A DNA stretch of 64,000 nucleotides from Algoriphagus boseongensis (GTDB lineage: Bacteria > Bacteroidota > Bacteroidia > Cytophagales > Cyclobacteriaceae). Position numbers and translations under genes: made by a program. The notes under the pieces were generated by a model. That model was not told where the DNA came from. It saw only the letters and a list, made by a program, of their open reading frames with translations, and did not search any database. Positions within the stretch are counted from its first letter, which is position 1. Every line of letters starts with the position of its first letter. Below are positions 8,762-18,871 of the stretch, one piece after another. The stretch spans positions 1,539,676-1,603,675 of the forward strand of contig NZ_SNYF01000005.1 in assembly GCF_004362805.1 (NCBI RefSeq). Reading direction: 5' to 3'.

Positions 8762-10237
8762 ATGGATCTGATCAAAGATATTGACATTATCTCCCCAGAG
8801 GAGGCAAAGGCACAAGATTACAAAACCACTCCTGAGGAGAATACCGGTAAAACCAAGAAGCTTTACATTGAAAGCTATGGCTGCCAAATGAATTTTTCCG
8901 ATTCTGAAATCGTCGCTTCCATCATGAAAGAAAATGGATTTGACACCACTGCTGACTTTGAAAAGGCCGATGTGATTTTTTTAAATACCTGCTCCATCCG
9001 GGAAAAAGCCGAGTTGACCGTACGCAAAAGGCTCAGTCAATTCCAACAGGCTAAGAAGAACAAGCCAGAACTGACCATTGGTGTACTTGGCTGTATGGCT
9101 GAGCGACTGAAAGAAAACCTGCTCAGCGAGGAAAAAATTGTAGACGTAGTCGTAGGACCAGATGCCTACCGCGACCTTCCCAACTTAGTCAATGCTGCTG
9201 AAGATGGAAGAAAGGGCGTAAATACTTTCCTTTCCAGAGAAGAAACCTACGCGGATATCGCTCCTGTACGACTCAATTCCAACGGGGTGACAGCTTTCAT
9301 TTCAATCATGAGAGGCTGTGACAACATGTGTTCTTTCTGCGTGGTGCCATTTACCAGAGGTCGTGAAAGAAGCCGTGATCCTCATTCTATTGTTGCTGAA
9401 GCTCAGGATCTTTTTGACAAAGGCTACAGGGAAGTGACTCTTCTAGGACAAAATGTAGACTCCTACAAATGGTCCCCTGAGGAGAACAATAAAGCCAGAC
9501 TGAACAAAAAAGAAGAGGAAGTGAGCCAGGTGGTAAACTTTGCCCATTTGTTGGAAATGGTGGCCAAAGTCAGTCCGCTCCTTAGAGTGAGATTCTCTAC
9601 TTCTCATCCAAAAGACATCACGGATGAAGTACTTTATACCATGAAGAAGTACGACAATATCTGCAAATACATTCACCTGCCAGTTCAATCCGGAAACTCA
9701 CGAGTTCTGGAGATGATGAACAGAACTTATGACCGGGAATGGTATTTGAATAGAGTTCGTGCGATACGAGAGATTCTAGGTGAGGAATGTGGCATTTCCT
9801 CCGATATGATTGCAGGATTCTGCACAGAAACTGAGGAAGAACACCAAGACACCCTGACCTTGATGGATATCGTGAAATACGATTTCTCCTACATGTTCTT
9901 CTACTCTGAGCGCCCGGGAACTCTGGCCGCGAAGAAATATGAAGATGATATTCCTTTGGAGGTAAAAAAGAGAAGGCTTGCCGAAATTATAGAGAAGCAA
10001 AACCAACTCTCTTTCGAAAGAAATAAACTGGATTTGGGCAAGGAACAAATCATCCTCATCGAAGGAACTTCCAAAAAGTCCAAAGAAGAACTCAAAGGTC
10101 GAAACTCAGCCAATAAGGTCGTCATCGTCCCTGCAGAAGGATTGAAATTGGGTGACTATGTGAAAGTAAAAATCGCTGATTGCTCCCCTGCTACCCTATT
10201 TGGAGAAGTTTTGGAAATCAATCCAGCCTTAGCATGA
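8762..10237 (+). CDS. miaB: tRNA-2-methylthio-N6-dimethylallyladenosine synthase
   Basis: A 491-aa radical SAM methylthiotransferase acting on i6A37 of tRNAs. The N-terminal domain carries the second cluster's cysteines in ESYGCQMN (Cys41), NTCSIRE (Cys77) and GCMAER (Cys111). The radical SAM motif GCDNMCSFC gives Cys186, Cys190 and Cys193. A C-terminal TRAM domain (about 420-490) binds RNA. The insert near residues 240-260 ([14 protein letters not shown]) is somewhat long. It starts the run miaB - sigma-54 activator - lptE - secG. Confidence 0.96.
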   Translation: MDLIKDIDIISPEEAKAQDYKTTPEENTGKTKKLYIESYGCQMNFSDSEIVASIMKENGFDTTADFEKADVIFLNTCSIREKAELTVRKRLSQFQQAKKNKPELTIGVLGCMAERLKENLLSEEKIVDVVVGPDAYRDLPNLVNAAEDGRKGVNTFLSREETYADIAPVRLNSNGVTAFISIMRGCDNMCSFCVVPFTRGRERSRDPHSIVAEAQDLFDKGYREVTLLGQNVDSYKWSPEENNKARLNKKEEEVSQVVNFAHLLEMVAKVSPLLRVRFSTSHPKDITDEVLYTMKKYDNICKYIHLPVQSGNSRVLEMMNRTYDREWYLNRVRAIREILGEECGISSDMIAGFCTETEEEHQDTLTLMDIVKYDFSYMFFYSERPGTLAAKKYEDDIPLEVKKRRLAEIIEKQNQLSFERNKLDLGKEQIILIEGTSKKSKEELKGRNSANKVVIVPAEGLKLGDYVKVKIADCSPATLFGEVLEINPALA

Positions 10238-10246
10238 GGAGTAGTA

Positions 10247-10276
10247 CGTCATTGCGAGCGAAGCGCAGCAATCTTT
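10247..10276. repeat. REP-like repeat, GTCATTGCGAGC...CAGCAATCTTT family
   Basis: A short unit between miaB and the next gene with GTCATTGCGAGCGAAG at one end and GCAGCAATCTTT at the other. It matches the ends of longer copies at 30369, 32954, 35341, 63022 and 63138, so it is a minimal copy of that dispersed family. Confidence 0.8.
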
Positions 10277-10298
10277 CAGCCCAAAAACCAGTGAAGGC

Positions 10299-11588
10299 AT
10301 GATTACCCCCCAAGAAATCCATAGTGTAAAACTGCGTTTTGGAATAATTGGGAATAGCCCCTTACTCAATCACGCGATTCAGGTAGCCATGCAAGCCGCT
10401 CCCACCGATATGACTGTAATGATAACCGGGGAGAGTGGTAGTGGTAAGGAAAGCTTTTCAAAAATCATCCATTCCCTTTCCTTGAGAAAGCATGGGAAAT
10501 TCATCGCAATCAACTGCGGTGCTATTCCGGAAGGCACAATTGACTCTGAACTTTTTGGTCACGAAAAGGGCTCCTTTACAGGTGCTCACGAGGCTAGAAA
10601 AGGCTATTTCGAAGTGACTGATGGAGGTACCATTTTTCTGGATGAAATCGGAGAAATGCCTCTTGGTACCCAAGCTCGATTATTGAGGGTTTTGGAAAAT
10701 GGAGAATTTATTCGTGTAGGTTCTTCCAAAGTCCAAAAAACAAATGTTCGGGTCATCACTGCAACCAACGTAAACTTGATCAAAGCGGTAGAAAAGGGAA
10801 AGTTCCGTGAGGACTTATACTACCGATTAAATACGGTTCCGATCTTCGTTCCCCCATTGAGGGAAAGAGGTGAGGACATGGTTTTGCTATTCAGAAAATT
10901 CACCACTGATTTCTCTGAGCGCTATCATGTCAAACCAATCACCTTAGATGCAGGGGCTCAAAATGTCTTGATGCGTTACCCTTTCCCTGGAAATATCCGT
11001 CAGTTGAAAAATATCGCTGAGCAAATTTCTTTGTTGGAAGAGCAGCGAGAGGTAAATGCCCAGACTCTATCCAAATATTTGCCCAACGAAGCCAATCGAC
11101 TTCCTATGACCTTGCCTTCGGGTTCAGGTTCCGGAGAATCCATGGATTTTTCTGAAAGAGATATCTTATACAAGGTGCTCTTCGATATGAAAAAGGACAT
11201 GAACGACTTGAAAAAGTTGGTTCTGGAGTCTTTTCAAAGTGGGGGTTTGAACGCCAATATCATGCAAAAGCATCAGGGTCTTTTCGAGGATTTGGACAGC
11301 AATGTTTCGCCCAAAGAAGCCATGGAAAACGTCTCTTCTTATCAGGTTCCTTTGGTTTTGGAATCTCAAAAAGGCGGTTCCCTATCCGATGTGGAGTATG
11401 AGGATGATGTGATCGAAGACATTCAGCACGAAGAAGATGATAATTCTCTTTCTTTGGAAAGAAAGGAAAAGGAAATGATTCTGAAAGCATTGCGCAAGCA
11501 CAATAACAAGCGAAAGTATGCGGCTCAGGACTTGGGAATTTCAGAAAGAACGCTTTACAGAAAAATCAAGCAATATGAAATTGAGTAA
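10299..11588 (+). CDS. Sigma-54-dependent transcriptional activator
   Basis: A 429-aa bacterial enhancer-binding protein. The AAA+ domain starts near residue 17, with Walker A GESGSGKE (44-51), the sigma-54 contact loop GSFTGA (91-96) and Walker B TIFLDE (111-116). There is no N-terminal receiver or sensor domain, so its input is not obvious. An acidic linker (about 275-385) leads to a Fis-type HTH at the end, LGISERTLYRKIKQY. Its stop overlaps the lptE start by 14 nt. A candidate sigma-54 promoter lies before groES 3.6 kb away; that it is a target is speculation. Confidence 0.93.
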   Translation: MITPQEIHSVKLRFGIIGNSPLLNHAIQVAMQAAPTDMTVMITGESGSGKESFSKIIHSLSLRKHGKFIAINCGAIPEGTIDSELFGHEKGSFTGAHEARKGYFEVTDGGTIFLDEIGEMPLGTQARLLRVLENGEFIRVGSSKVQKTNVRVITATNVNLIKAVEKGKFREDLYYRLNTVPIFVPPLRERGEDMVLLFRKFTTDFSERYHVKPITLDAGAQNVLMRYPFPGNIRQLKNIAEQISLLEEQREVNAQTLSKYLPNEANRLPMTLPSGSGSGESMDFSERDILYKVLFDMKKDMNDLKKLVLESFQSGGLNANIMQKHQGLFEDLDSNVSPKEAMENVSSYQVPLVLESQKGGSLSDVEYEDDVIEDIQHEEDDNSLSLERKEKEMILKALRKHNNKRKYAAQDLGISERTLYRKIKQYEIE

Positions 11589-12108
11589 AGCTATCACCCT
11601 TTATGGGGCTCTATTGCTGATCTTTCAATCTTGTGCAGTTAAATACAGCTTCACGGGTACCAATATCAATTATGAATTGGTCAAGACCTTTTCGGTGGAG
11701 AATTTCTTCAATGATTCAGGTGGGGGCCCTGCCAACATGGAGCAGCGTTTTACCGAAGCCATCAAGGAATATTACCAAAGAAACACCCAACTGGAGCTAG
11801 TTCGTACCAATGGGGATCTTCAATTTGCCGGAGCCATTAGTCGCTATACGCTAACTCCACAGGCTGCTGTTTCCAGCGGAGATCCGAATCTCCCAGACCG
11901 TGCGGGATTGATGCGATTGACGATTTCCATCGATGTGGAATACCTTAATACCACCAATGAGGAAGAAAATCTCAAGAGAACATTCAGCTTCTTCAAAGAT
12001 TACGACCCAAGAACCACAACCTTATTGGATGTGGAAAACCAATTGGTTGAGGAAATTTTCGAAGTAATTATTCAGGATATCTTCACTGCCACCGTGGCCA
12101 ACTGGTAA
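11575..12108 (+). CDS. lptE: LPS-assembly lipoprotein LptE-like
   Basis: A 177-aa outer-membrane lipoprotein with signal MKLSKAITLYGALLLIFQSC (Cys20 lipidated), followed by the Bacteroidota LptE pattern VKYSFTGTNI. The domain is small and beta-rich, and LptE plugs the LptD translocon in LPS export. The ATG at 11575, which lies inside the last codons of the sigma-54 activator, gives an ideal signal peptide, so the longer frame from 11518 was rejected. The neighbours miaB, activator and secG match a common order in this phylum. Confidence 0.85.
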   Translation: MKLSKAITLYGALLLIFQSCAVKYSFTGTNINYELVKTFSVENFFNDSGGGPANMEQRFTEAIKEYYQRNTQLELVRTNGDLQFAGAISRYTLTPQAAVSSGDPNLPDRAGLMRLTISIDVEYLNTTNEEENLKRTFSFFKDYDPRTTTLLDVENQLVEEIFEVIIQDIFTATVANW

Positions 12109-12126
12109 TTTTAGTATATTCAAAAA

Positions 12127-12870
12127 ATGAACGCCAGCCAATTTCTAGACCTTATTCATCGATCAGACCAGCTTGAGAAAGCTGATTTTCTTCAATTGAG
12201 GAAGGTTCAGGAGAATTTCCCTTACTTCCAGATCAGCCATGTCTTGGCTGCTAGATACGATGCGCTTAAGAATCCAGAGAAAAAAACTCCCAATCTCGCA
12301 CTGGCGGCTCTCACCAGTCCAAATAGGATTTGGCTTAAGGAGTTTATAGAAAAGCCAGTTGAGGGGAATTCTACTACTGAGCGCAAGGTGAAGGAAGATT
12401 TACTTCCTGAAGAAGTGAATCCTCCAAAGGATCAAATTCAACGAACCGAATCTCTGGTTAAGCTAGGCGAGCAACTTAAAGGTGTAAAACCAGAAGAAAA
12501 GCCTGAGGTAAAACCAAAAGCTAAGAAAAGAAAGCCTCCTAAAGATGATCTGATTGAATCTATCAAAAAGAAGGAGAAAAAGGATATTCCTGCCTCAAAG
12601 ACCCGGGAGCAAATTGATTTGATCAAGGCTTTTAGCAAAAAAGAAATCAAACTGGCCACCATCAAGGAAATCGAGGCTAATCAAAATACAGAAAACCTAG
12701 CCGAACCAAGCACCAAATTCAATGAGAATCTGATTACTGAGACTTTTGCAAAAATTCTCATCCAGCAAGGTAAAAAGGACATGGCCATGGAAATTTATGA
12801 GAAATTGAGTTTGAAGTTTCCCGATAAAAGGACTTACTTTGCGGACTTAATTGAAAAATTGAAAGAATAA
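12127..12870 (+). CDS. Conserved Bacteroidota hypothetical protein, TPR-like C-terminus
   Basis: A 247-aa soluble protein. The N-terminal 70 residues (FLDLIHRSDQ, ENFPYFQISHVLAARY) form a conserved-looking helical domain. The middle, about 85-170, is very rich in Lys, Glu and Pro and probably disordered. The C-terminus AKILIQQGKKDMAMEIYEKL looks like one TPR repeat. It is 18 bp after lptE and 10 bp before secG, so it is co-transcribed with envelope-assembly genes. The function is unknown. Confidence 0.8.
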   Translation: MNASQFLDLIHRSDQLEKADFLQLRKVQENFPYFQISHVLAARYDALKNPEKKTPNLALAALTSPNRIWLKEFIEKPVEGNSTTERKVKEDLLPEEVNPPKDQIQRTESLVKLGEQLKGVKPEEKPEVKPKAKKRKPPKDDLIESIKKKEKKDIPASKTREQIDLIKAFSKKEIKLATIKEIEANQNTENLAEPSTKFNENLITETFAKILIQQGKKDMAMEIYEKLSLKFPDKRTYFADLIEKLKE

Positions 12871-12880
12871 TTAACTCGAT

Positions 12881-13234
12881 ATGTTTACCTTATTAATTAG
12901 TATCATTTTGATTTTGGCGGTATTGCTGATCTTGGTAATCCTAGGCCAAAACTCAAAAGGTGGAGCTGGAGCAGCTTTCGGAGGCAGTGCATCCCAAATC
13001 ATGGGTGTGACCCGTACAGGAAACGTTTTGGAAAAAGCTACCTGGATCTTGGCAGTTGCCATCTTGGTTCTTTCCTTGGCCTCTTCTGCATTCTACACGA
13101 CCAGCCAGCCAAATCAATTCTCTTCTCCAAACATTGAAAGTGCTAAGCAGCAAGTTGTGGCTCCTGCATTCGGAGAGACAGAAAATGCTTTGCAAGCACC
13201 GGCAGCCGAAGGCGACACTACTTCAGGAAATTAA
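12881..13234 (+). CDS. secG: Protein-export membrane protein SecG
   Basis: A 117-aa protein with two transmembrane helices (about 2-20 and 56-74) joined by the diagnostic loop GQNSKGGAGAAFGGSASQ. SecG assists SecYE in protein translocation. The C-terminal tail (about 75-117) is longer than in E. coli and rich in Gln, Pro and Ala, as is usual in Bacteroidota. A strong terminator follows. Confidence 0.93.
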   Translation: MFTLLISIILILAVLLILVILGQNSKGGAGAAFGGSASQIMGVTRTGNVLEKATWILAVAILVLSLASSAFYTTSQPNQFSSPNIESAKQQVVAPAFGETENALQAPAAEGDTTSGN

Positions 13235-13260
13235 TCCTAGTCATTTATGACATTTTAAGA

Positions 13261-13289
13261 AAGTCTGTCCAAAAGGGCAGACTTTTTTT
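13261..13289 (+). terminator. Rho-independent terminator after secG
   Basis: The stem AAGTCTGTCC / GGGCAGACTT (one G-T pair) with loop AAAA is followed by a T run. It ends the miaB-secG transcription run. Confidence 0.88.
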
Positions 13290-13377
13290 ATTAACTTAAA
13301 TTTTCATAATTGATGCTCAGTCCGGTTTTGTTGCGGGATTTGTATTGATTTTTATCCCAAAACCTAATTGGATTTCC

Positions 13378-14319
13378 ATGTTAGAAAAACCTGTACGTCT
13401 GGAAGATCTCCAGATCGAAAATTGGCCGAATATCATTCTTTGGGCCGCACCGGTGATGTTTCTCCTTGTCTTCATCGAATGGGGCATCAGCATTTACCAA
13501 AAAAGAGACTCTTATAATACCAAGGATTTTTTAGCAGCCTCCACGATAGGATTGGTGAACGTTGGCATCAGTGCTGCCATTAAACTTCTGACTTTCGGTA
13601 TAGCCATATTTTGCTACAACATTTCCCCTTTTCAGATCCCGGCTACCTGGTGGTCTTTTGTCCTGTGCTTTATAGGAATTGACTTCGCGAGGTACTGGGC
13701 ACATCGTGTGGCACATGAACAGCGCTTTTGGTGGGCCACGCATATTACACACCACAACAGTTCAAAATACAACCTATCAGTTTCCTTCCGTTTAGGATGG
13801 ACTCAGCACATCAAGATCATCTTTTTTGTTCCGGTGATGTTGATGGGCTTTGATCCATTTGTATTCTTCATTTGTCATCAGATTGCCGTCTTGTATCAAT
13901 TTTGGATACATACCGAATACATCACCAAGCTTCCAAGAGTCATTGAATTCTTTTTTACCACCCCTTCTCACCATCGGGTTCATCACGCGAGTGATGCGCA
14001 TTATTTGGATAAGAACTATGGCTCAACCTTCATCATTTGGGATAGAATGTTTGGAACCTTTATGCCGGAAGCCGAAAGACCAACTTATGGCATCACTAAA
14101 CCTGTGACTTCTTATAACCCCATCTATTTGGTTTTTCACGAGTGGAGGGACATTGTCTCGGACATGAAAAAGGCCAAAAACTTCAAGGAAGCCTGGAAAA
14201 TTCTTTTTGAAAAACCTGGGGCTGAAATCATCCGAAATCGTGAAATCCAGGAAAGCCAAATAAAAAAGGTCCTCTCCCAAGCGGAAGAGAACCCCAAAGA
14301 GTTGGTTATGGAAAAATAG
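13378..14319 (+). CDS. Sterol desaturase / fatty acid hydroxylase family membrane protein
   Basis: A 313-aa integral membrane di-iron oxygenase. The histidine clusters are HRVAHE, HITHHNSSKYN and HHRVHHASDAHY, with further His in transmembrane segments. Hydrophobic helices lie near residues 22-45, 55-80 and 90-110. Members hydroxylate or desaturate lipids; the substrate here is unknown. The ATG at 13378 is preferred over an upstream TTG. Its stop lies 1 bp from the convergent gene's stop. Confidence 0.88.
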   Translation: MLEKPVRLEDLQIENWPNIILWAAPVMFLLVFIEWGISIYQKRDSYNTKDFLAASTIGLVNVGISAAIKLLTFGIAIFCYNISPFQIPATWWSFVLCFIGIDFARYWAHRVAHEQRFWWATHITHHNSSKYNLSVSFRLGWTQHIKIIFFVPVMLMGFDPFVFFICHQIAVLYQFWIHTEYITKLPRVIEFFFTTPSHHRVHHASDAHYLDKNYGSTFIIWDRMFGTFMPEAERPTYGITKPVTSYNPIYLVFHEWRDIVSDMKKAKNFKEAWKILFEKPGAEIIRNREIQESQIKKVLSQAEENPKELVMEK

Positions 14320-14320
14320 C

Positions 14321-15031
14321 CTATTCGGTCACCGAGCGTAGCAACAATCTTTTCCCAACAGGCACCAAGGTTTCTTCAATGGGAAAAGCTCCCTGACTAT
14401 GCATTCTCCAGGTGGCAGGATTCGGCAATTCCTTGATTTCTTTGACCAGTTCCATTTTGAGTTTTTCCAAGGTATTCACCAAGGTTTTCTGGAATATTCC
14501 CACCAGCCAAAGGGTAATACTTCTAAACCTCTCCCCTGCCAGTTGTAGAAAATTGGATTTATAGCGGAAGGCATGGATTTCCTTTCTGTTCTCTTGAGTA
14601 AGCAAAATATATCCTTCCCGATTGTAAATCGGTAAAATCCCGACTGGCTCAAACTCAATCTGCTCCTCCACAAAATCATAAATGCTTTTCCCTTCTTCTA
14701 TTTGATGCTTGAGTTTGGGCAAGGCGAAAGAGGTAATCTGGGCAATTTCTTCCATTACTCTTCCGTCCTGAACTTGAGATTCGTATTTCAATTGGGCATT
14801 TTGTAAATCAATTCCATTTAATGCCTTGGGAAAAAGATTCCTCAATTCAGTCTTTCCCGATTCCAGCTCCTTCAAAGTCCGGTGGTGCTCGATCAAATCT
14901 CCAAGTACAGGATACAACTTGACCGCCTGAAATTCCTTTTCTGCATTCTGCAGATACGCCAGGAGCTGATACTTTTTGTATTCAAAGTCAATCAGCCCTT
15001 CAGTGATCCAATTTTTGGGTAAGTTTTTCAT
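14321..15031 (-). CDS. Hypothetical protein, unknown function
   Basis: A 236-aa soluble, mostly helical protein, with no signal peptide and no recognised motif. Charged helices dominate the first 120 residues, followed by a mixed segment GILPIYNREGYILLTQENRKEIHAF written here only as positions about 145-170. It is convergent with the desaturase gene and divergent from groES. Full-length coding character and an ordinary start (ATG, MKNLPKNWITEGLIDFEYKK) support a real gene. Confidence 0.7.
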   Translation of the reverse strand: MKNLPKNWITEGLIDFEYKKYQLLAYLQNAEKEFQAVKLYPVLGDLIEHHRTLKELESGKTELRNLFPKALNGIDLQNAQLKYESQVQDGRVMEEIAQITSFALPKLKHQIEEGKSIYDFVEEQIEFEPVGILPIYNREGYILLTQENRKEIHAFRYKSNFLQLAGERFRSITLWLVGIFQKTLVNTLEKLKMELVKEIKELPNPATWRMHSQGAFPIEETLVPVGKRLLLRSVTE

Positions 15032-15073
15032 AGGTCGTCTAGGTGTTAAAGGTTAGTCTTAAAATACGGAATT

Positions 15074-15122
15074 CTGACATTTTTTGCTGACATCCGGGAA
15101 ATTTTGGCAGTGCCATCTGTCA
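15074..15122. promoter_or_regulatory. Candidate operator cluster upstream of groES
   Basis: Two direct repeats CTGACAT (15074-15080 and 15087-15093) are spaced 13 nt apart. The perfect dyad TGGCA-G-TGCCA (15105-15115) and an inverted half-site TGTCA (15118-15122) follow. All lie 75-125 nt upstream of the candidate sigma-54 promoter, which is where an enhancer-binding protein would bind. Pattern is seen; function is inferred. Confidence 0.4.
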
Positions 15123-15196
15123 AAAAATTTAATTGATTTCAGAGAAAAAAGCCACATTTACGGCCGATTTGTCATAAAGTCAGCCAAAGCTTTGCT

Positions 15197-15212
15197 TGGC
15201 ACAGGAAGTGCA
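15197..15212 (+). promoter_or_regulatory. Candidate sigma-54 (-24/-12) promoter of groESL
   Basis: TGGCAC-AGGAA-GTGCA has the invariant GG and GC separated by exactly 10 bp; only the first base of the -12 TTGCA box differs. Transcription would start near 15222, leaving a 35-nt leader before the groES ATG. No CIRCE element was found. Confidence 0.55.
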
Positions 15213-15256
15213 CAAGGGGCAATAGCATTTTAATCTAACCTTAAACATTACATACT

Positions 15257-15535
15257 ATGTCAAAAGTGAACATCAGACCTCTTGCAGACCGAGTGCTGGT
15301 ACAGCCAGCCGCAGCAGAAGAGAAAACAGCCTCCGGCCTTTACATCCCGGACACTGCTAAAGAAAAGCCTCAAAGAGGAACAGTAGTCGCAGTGGGCAAC
15401 GGTAAAAAAGATGAGCCATTGACTGTAAAAGTTGGAGACACTGTTTTGTACGGAAAGTATTCCGGTACTGAGCTCAGCGTAGATGGATCAGACTACCTCA
15501 TCATGAGAGAATCTGACATTTTCGCAATCCTTTAA
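15257..15535 (+). CDS. groES: Co-chaperonin GroES
   Basis: A 92-aa GroES of normal length. [20 protein letters not shown] is the N-terminal signature, the mobile loop is [19 protein letters not shown], and the end [14 protein letters not shown] is typical. It caps GroEL during protein folding in the cytosol. It is 35 bp before groEL in a two-gene operon, preceded by a candidate sigma-54 promoter. Confidence 0.97.
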   Translation: MSKVNIRPLADRVLVQPAAAEEKTASGLYIPDTAKEKPQRGTVVAVGNGKKDEPLTVKVGDTVLYGKYSGTELSVDGSDYLIMRESDIFAIL

Positions 15536-15564
15536 TCATTCATTTATAAACTGAAAAAATTTAA

Positions 15565-17199
<1,635 letters not shown>

Positions 17200-17221
17200 T
17201 TCCCAATAAATCCTAAAAATT

Positions 17222-17249
17222 AAGGAGGTCAATTTGGCCTCCTTTTTTT
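17222..17249 (+). terminator. Rho-independent terminator after groEL
   Basis: The stem AAGGAGG / CCTCCTT encloses a short loop and is followed by a run of T residues. It closes the groESL operon. Confidence 0.87.
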
Positions 17250-17367
17250 ATTTGTTTGGTTCGAATTCAGGAAATAATCTAACAAAAAACCTCTCAAACC
17301 TTTGATCTTTGCGCAGGAATAGTTGTATTTTGAAGAATATTAATCTTTAATCGCACCTCAGTACTAC

Positions 17368-17754
17368 ATGTCCCAGTTTGATGCAATCTTTTTGGTGGAC
17401 GACGACCCTATCAACAATTTGATTAACAAAAGGTTATTGGGGAAAACTGTGATTAGTCAAAGAATAGAGGAATTTTTAGGTGGTGAAGAAGCTTTAGATA
17501 GAATTGATTTGGAACCATTACATCACCAAATCCTGATTTTTTTAGATATCAATATGCCGGTTCTCAACGGTTGGGAATTCCTGAATAAATACTTGGAAAG
17601 ATTTCCTTCCAGAAAAGACAAAATCCTTATCCTTTCCAGTTCAATCGACTTTCAAGACCGTCAAAAAGCGGAGGAATTTGCCATTGTAAGCGGCTTTTTA
17701 GAAAAGCCACTTACCTTGGATAAAATTGAAAGTTACTTTCCGAATTCCTTTTAA
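17368..17754 (+). CDS. Stand-alone response regulator receiver protein
   Basis: A 128-aa CheY-like single-domain protein. The acidic pocket is VDDDP (Asp11-13), the phosphoacceptor is Asp60 in FLDINMP, the switch Ser is in LILSSS, and the conserved Lys is Lys113 in LEKPL. There is no output domain, so it probably relays phosphate or binds a partner. Its histidine kinase is not nearby. The stop overlaps the convergent serine hydrolase stop by 3 nt. Confidence 0.92.
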   Translation: MSQFDAIFLVDDDPINNLINKRLLGKTVISQRIEEFLGGEEALDRIDLEPLHHQILIFLDINMPVLNGWEFLNKYLERFPSRKDKILILSSSIDFQDRQKAEEFAIVSGFLEKPLTLDKIESYFPNSF

Positions 17755-18869
17755 GGGAAAATTTTAGAAAGCCTATCCCACATTTGTCTAGCCAAAAGAT
17801 AAGGAACAGGCAAATCTCCAGGAGCCCCTCCCATTCGCACAATTACCAAATTCTTAGAAGGTATTACCATCAAAAACTGTCCATTTTTCCCCAAGGCCTG
17901 ATACATATCGGATGGACCTGAAGGAATCACTGAGCCAGGCAAGACTGTCTGAGCTCCGGGAAGCATGTAAGATGATTTTCCATTCAACCAGGTCAGGTAT
18001 CCATAGCTTAGGTTAAGCTTTTGGGAGCTTTCTTTCATTTCATTAAAATAACTTCCAGACCAAATCTGATTCCCATTCCAATTCCCTTGGGCCAAAAGCA
18101 ATAATCCAAAACGCGCAAAGGACCTTGCATCTGAATAGAAGACATTGTTGTCTCCAGTCTGTTGCCAAAATCCTTTCATCCCGATTTTACTCCCCAATTT
18201 CTCCTCAAAGAAGGCTTGAAAATTCATCCCACTTGCTTTTTCCAATACCCTATCCAAAACAGTGTAAGTTCCATTGTGGTAACTCCAGCGGGTTCCAGGC
18301 TTGGCCAAGTAAGTAAAGGAAGCTGGATCAGACTTATCCAGATTAGGCACCTTGTCATTGATGCCTGTGGTAAAAGTCAGGTGATGCACCAATTTGATAT
18401 CGCTTTCCTGAGAATTGCTCATGGAAGTCCAACCCTCACCCAAATATTTCTGGGTCTTGTCCTTTATGCTAAGCAATTTTTCCTGCTGGGCTATTCCAAC
18501 CAAGGCGGCAGTCAGGGTCTTTCCGGCAGAGGCCCAGTACCAAAGGGAATTTTGATCCATCTCTCCTAAGCCTGTGAGCTTACTTCCCCAGTATTCCTCC
18601 ACGACGATTTTTCCGTCTTTGAGAATGATCAAAGCCCGGGTATCCTGAGTAGGAAGCCAAGCTAAAAATTCAGCCAATTCGGTTTGATTCCAGCCCAATT
18701 CTGAAAGTGGAGTCTCCTCCCATTCGGTTGAACCAATCGGAGGGAAATACAAATTAGATGGAGCTGGTTTTGGCTTTTGAGCCTCCGCACAAGAAAAGGA
18801 AAAAAAAGCCCATCCTAAAAGAAGGGCTTTCATGGTGTTTTTTAAACGAGGAATAAAAACTCGATTCAT
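17751..18869 (-). CDS. Serine hydrolase, beta-lactamase/class C family, exported
   Basis: A 372-aa penicillin-binding-protein-like hydrolase. The catalytic motif SAGK (Ser114, Lys117) and the second-site Tyr motif YHNGTYT are present. The N-terminus is hydrophobic and ends in SFSCAEAQ, giving either a lipoprotein Cys or an ordinary signal cleavage. The ATG at 18833 (MKALLLGW) is an alternative start with a cleaner signal. It lies 2 bp after the S10 peptidase gene, so it is co-transcribed. The natural ester or peptide substrate is unknown. Confidence 0.87.
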   Translation of the reverse strand: MNRVFIPRLKNTMKALLLGWAFFSFSCAEAQKPKPAPSNLYFPPIGSTEWEETPLSELGWNQTELAEFLAWLPTQDTRALIILKDGKIVVEEYWGSKLTGLGEMDQNSLWYWASAGKTLTAALVGIAQQEKLLSIKDKTQKYLGEGWTSMSNSQESDIKLVHHLTFTTGINDKVPNLDKSDPASFTYLAKPGTRWSYHNGTYTVLDRVLEKASGMNFQAFFEEKLGSKIGMKGFWQQTGDNNVFYSDARSFARFGLLLLAQGNWNGNQIWSGSYFNEMKESSQKLNLSYGYLTWLNGKSSYMLPGAQTVLPGSVIPSGPSDMYQALGKNGQFLMVIPSKNLVIVRMGGAPGDLPVPYLLARQMWDRLSKIFP

Positions 18870-18871
18870 AT

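Noticed and set aside
15032-15256. CIRCE element before groES
   Set aside because: No TTAGCACTC/GAGTGCTAA pair is present; the TGGCA-G-TGCCA dyad is a different motif.
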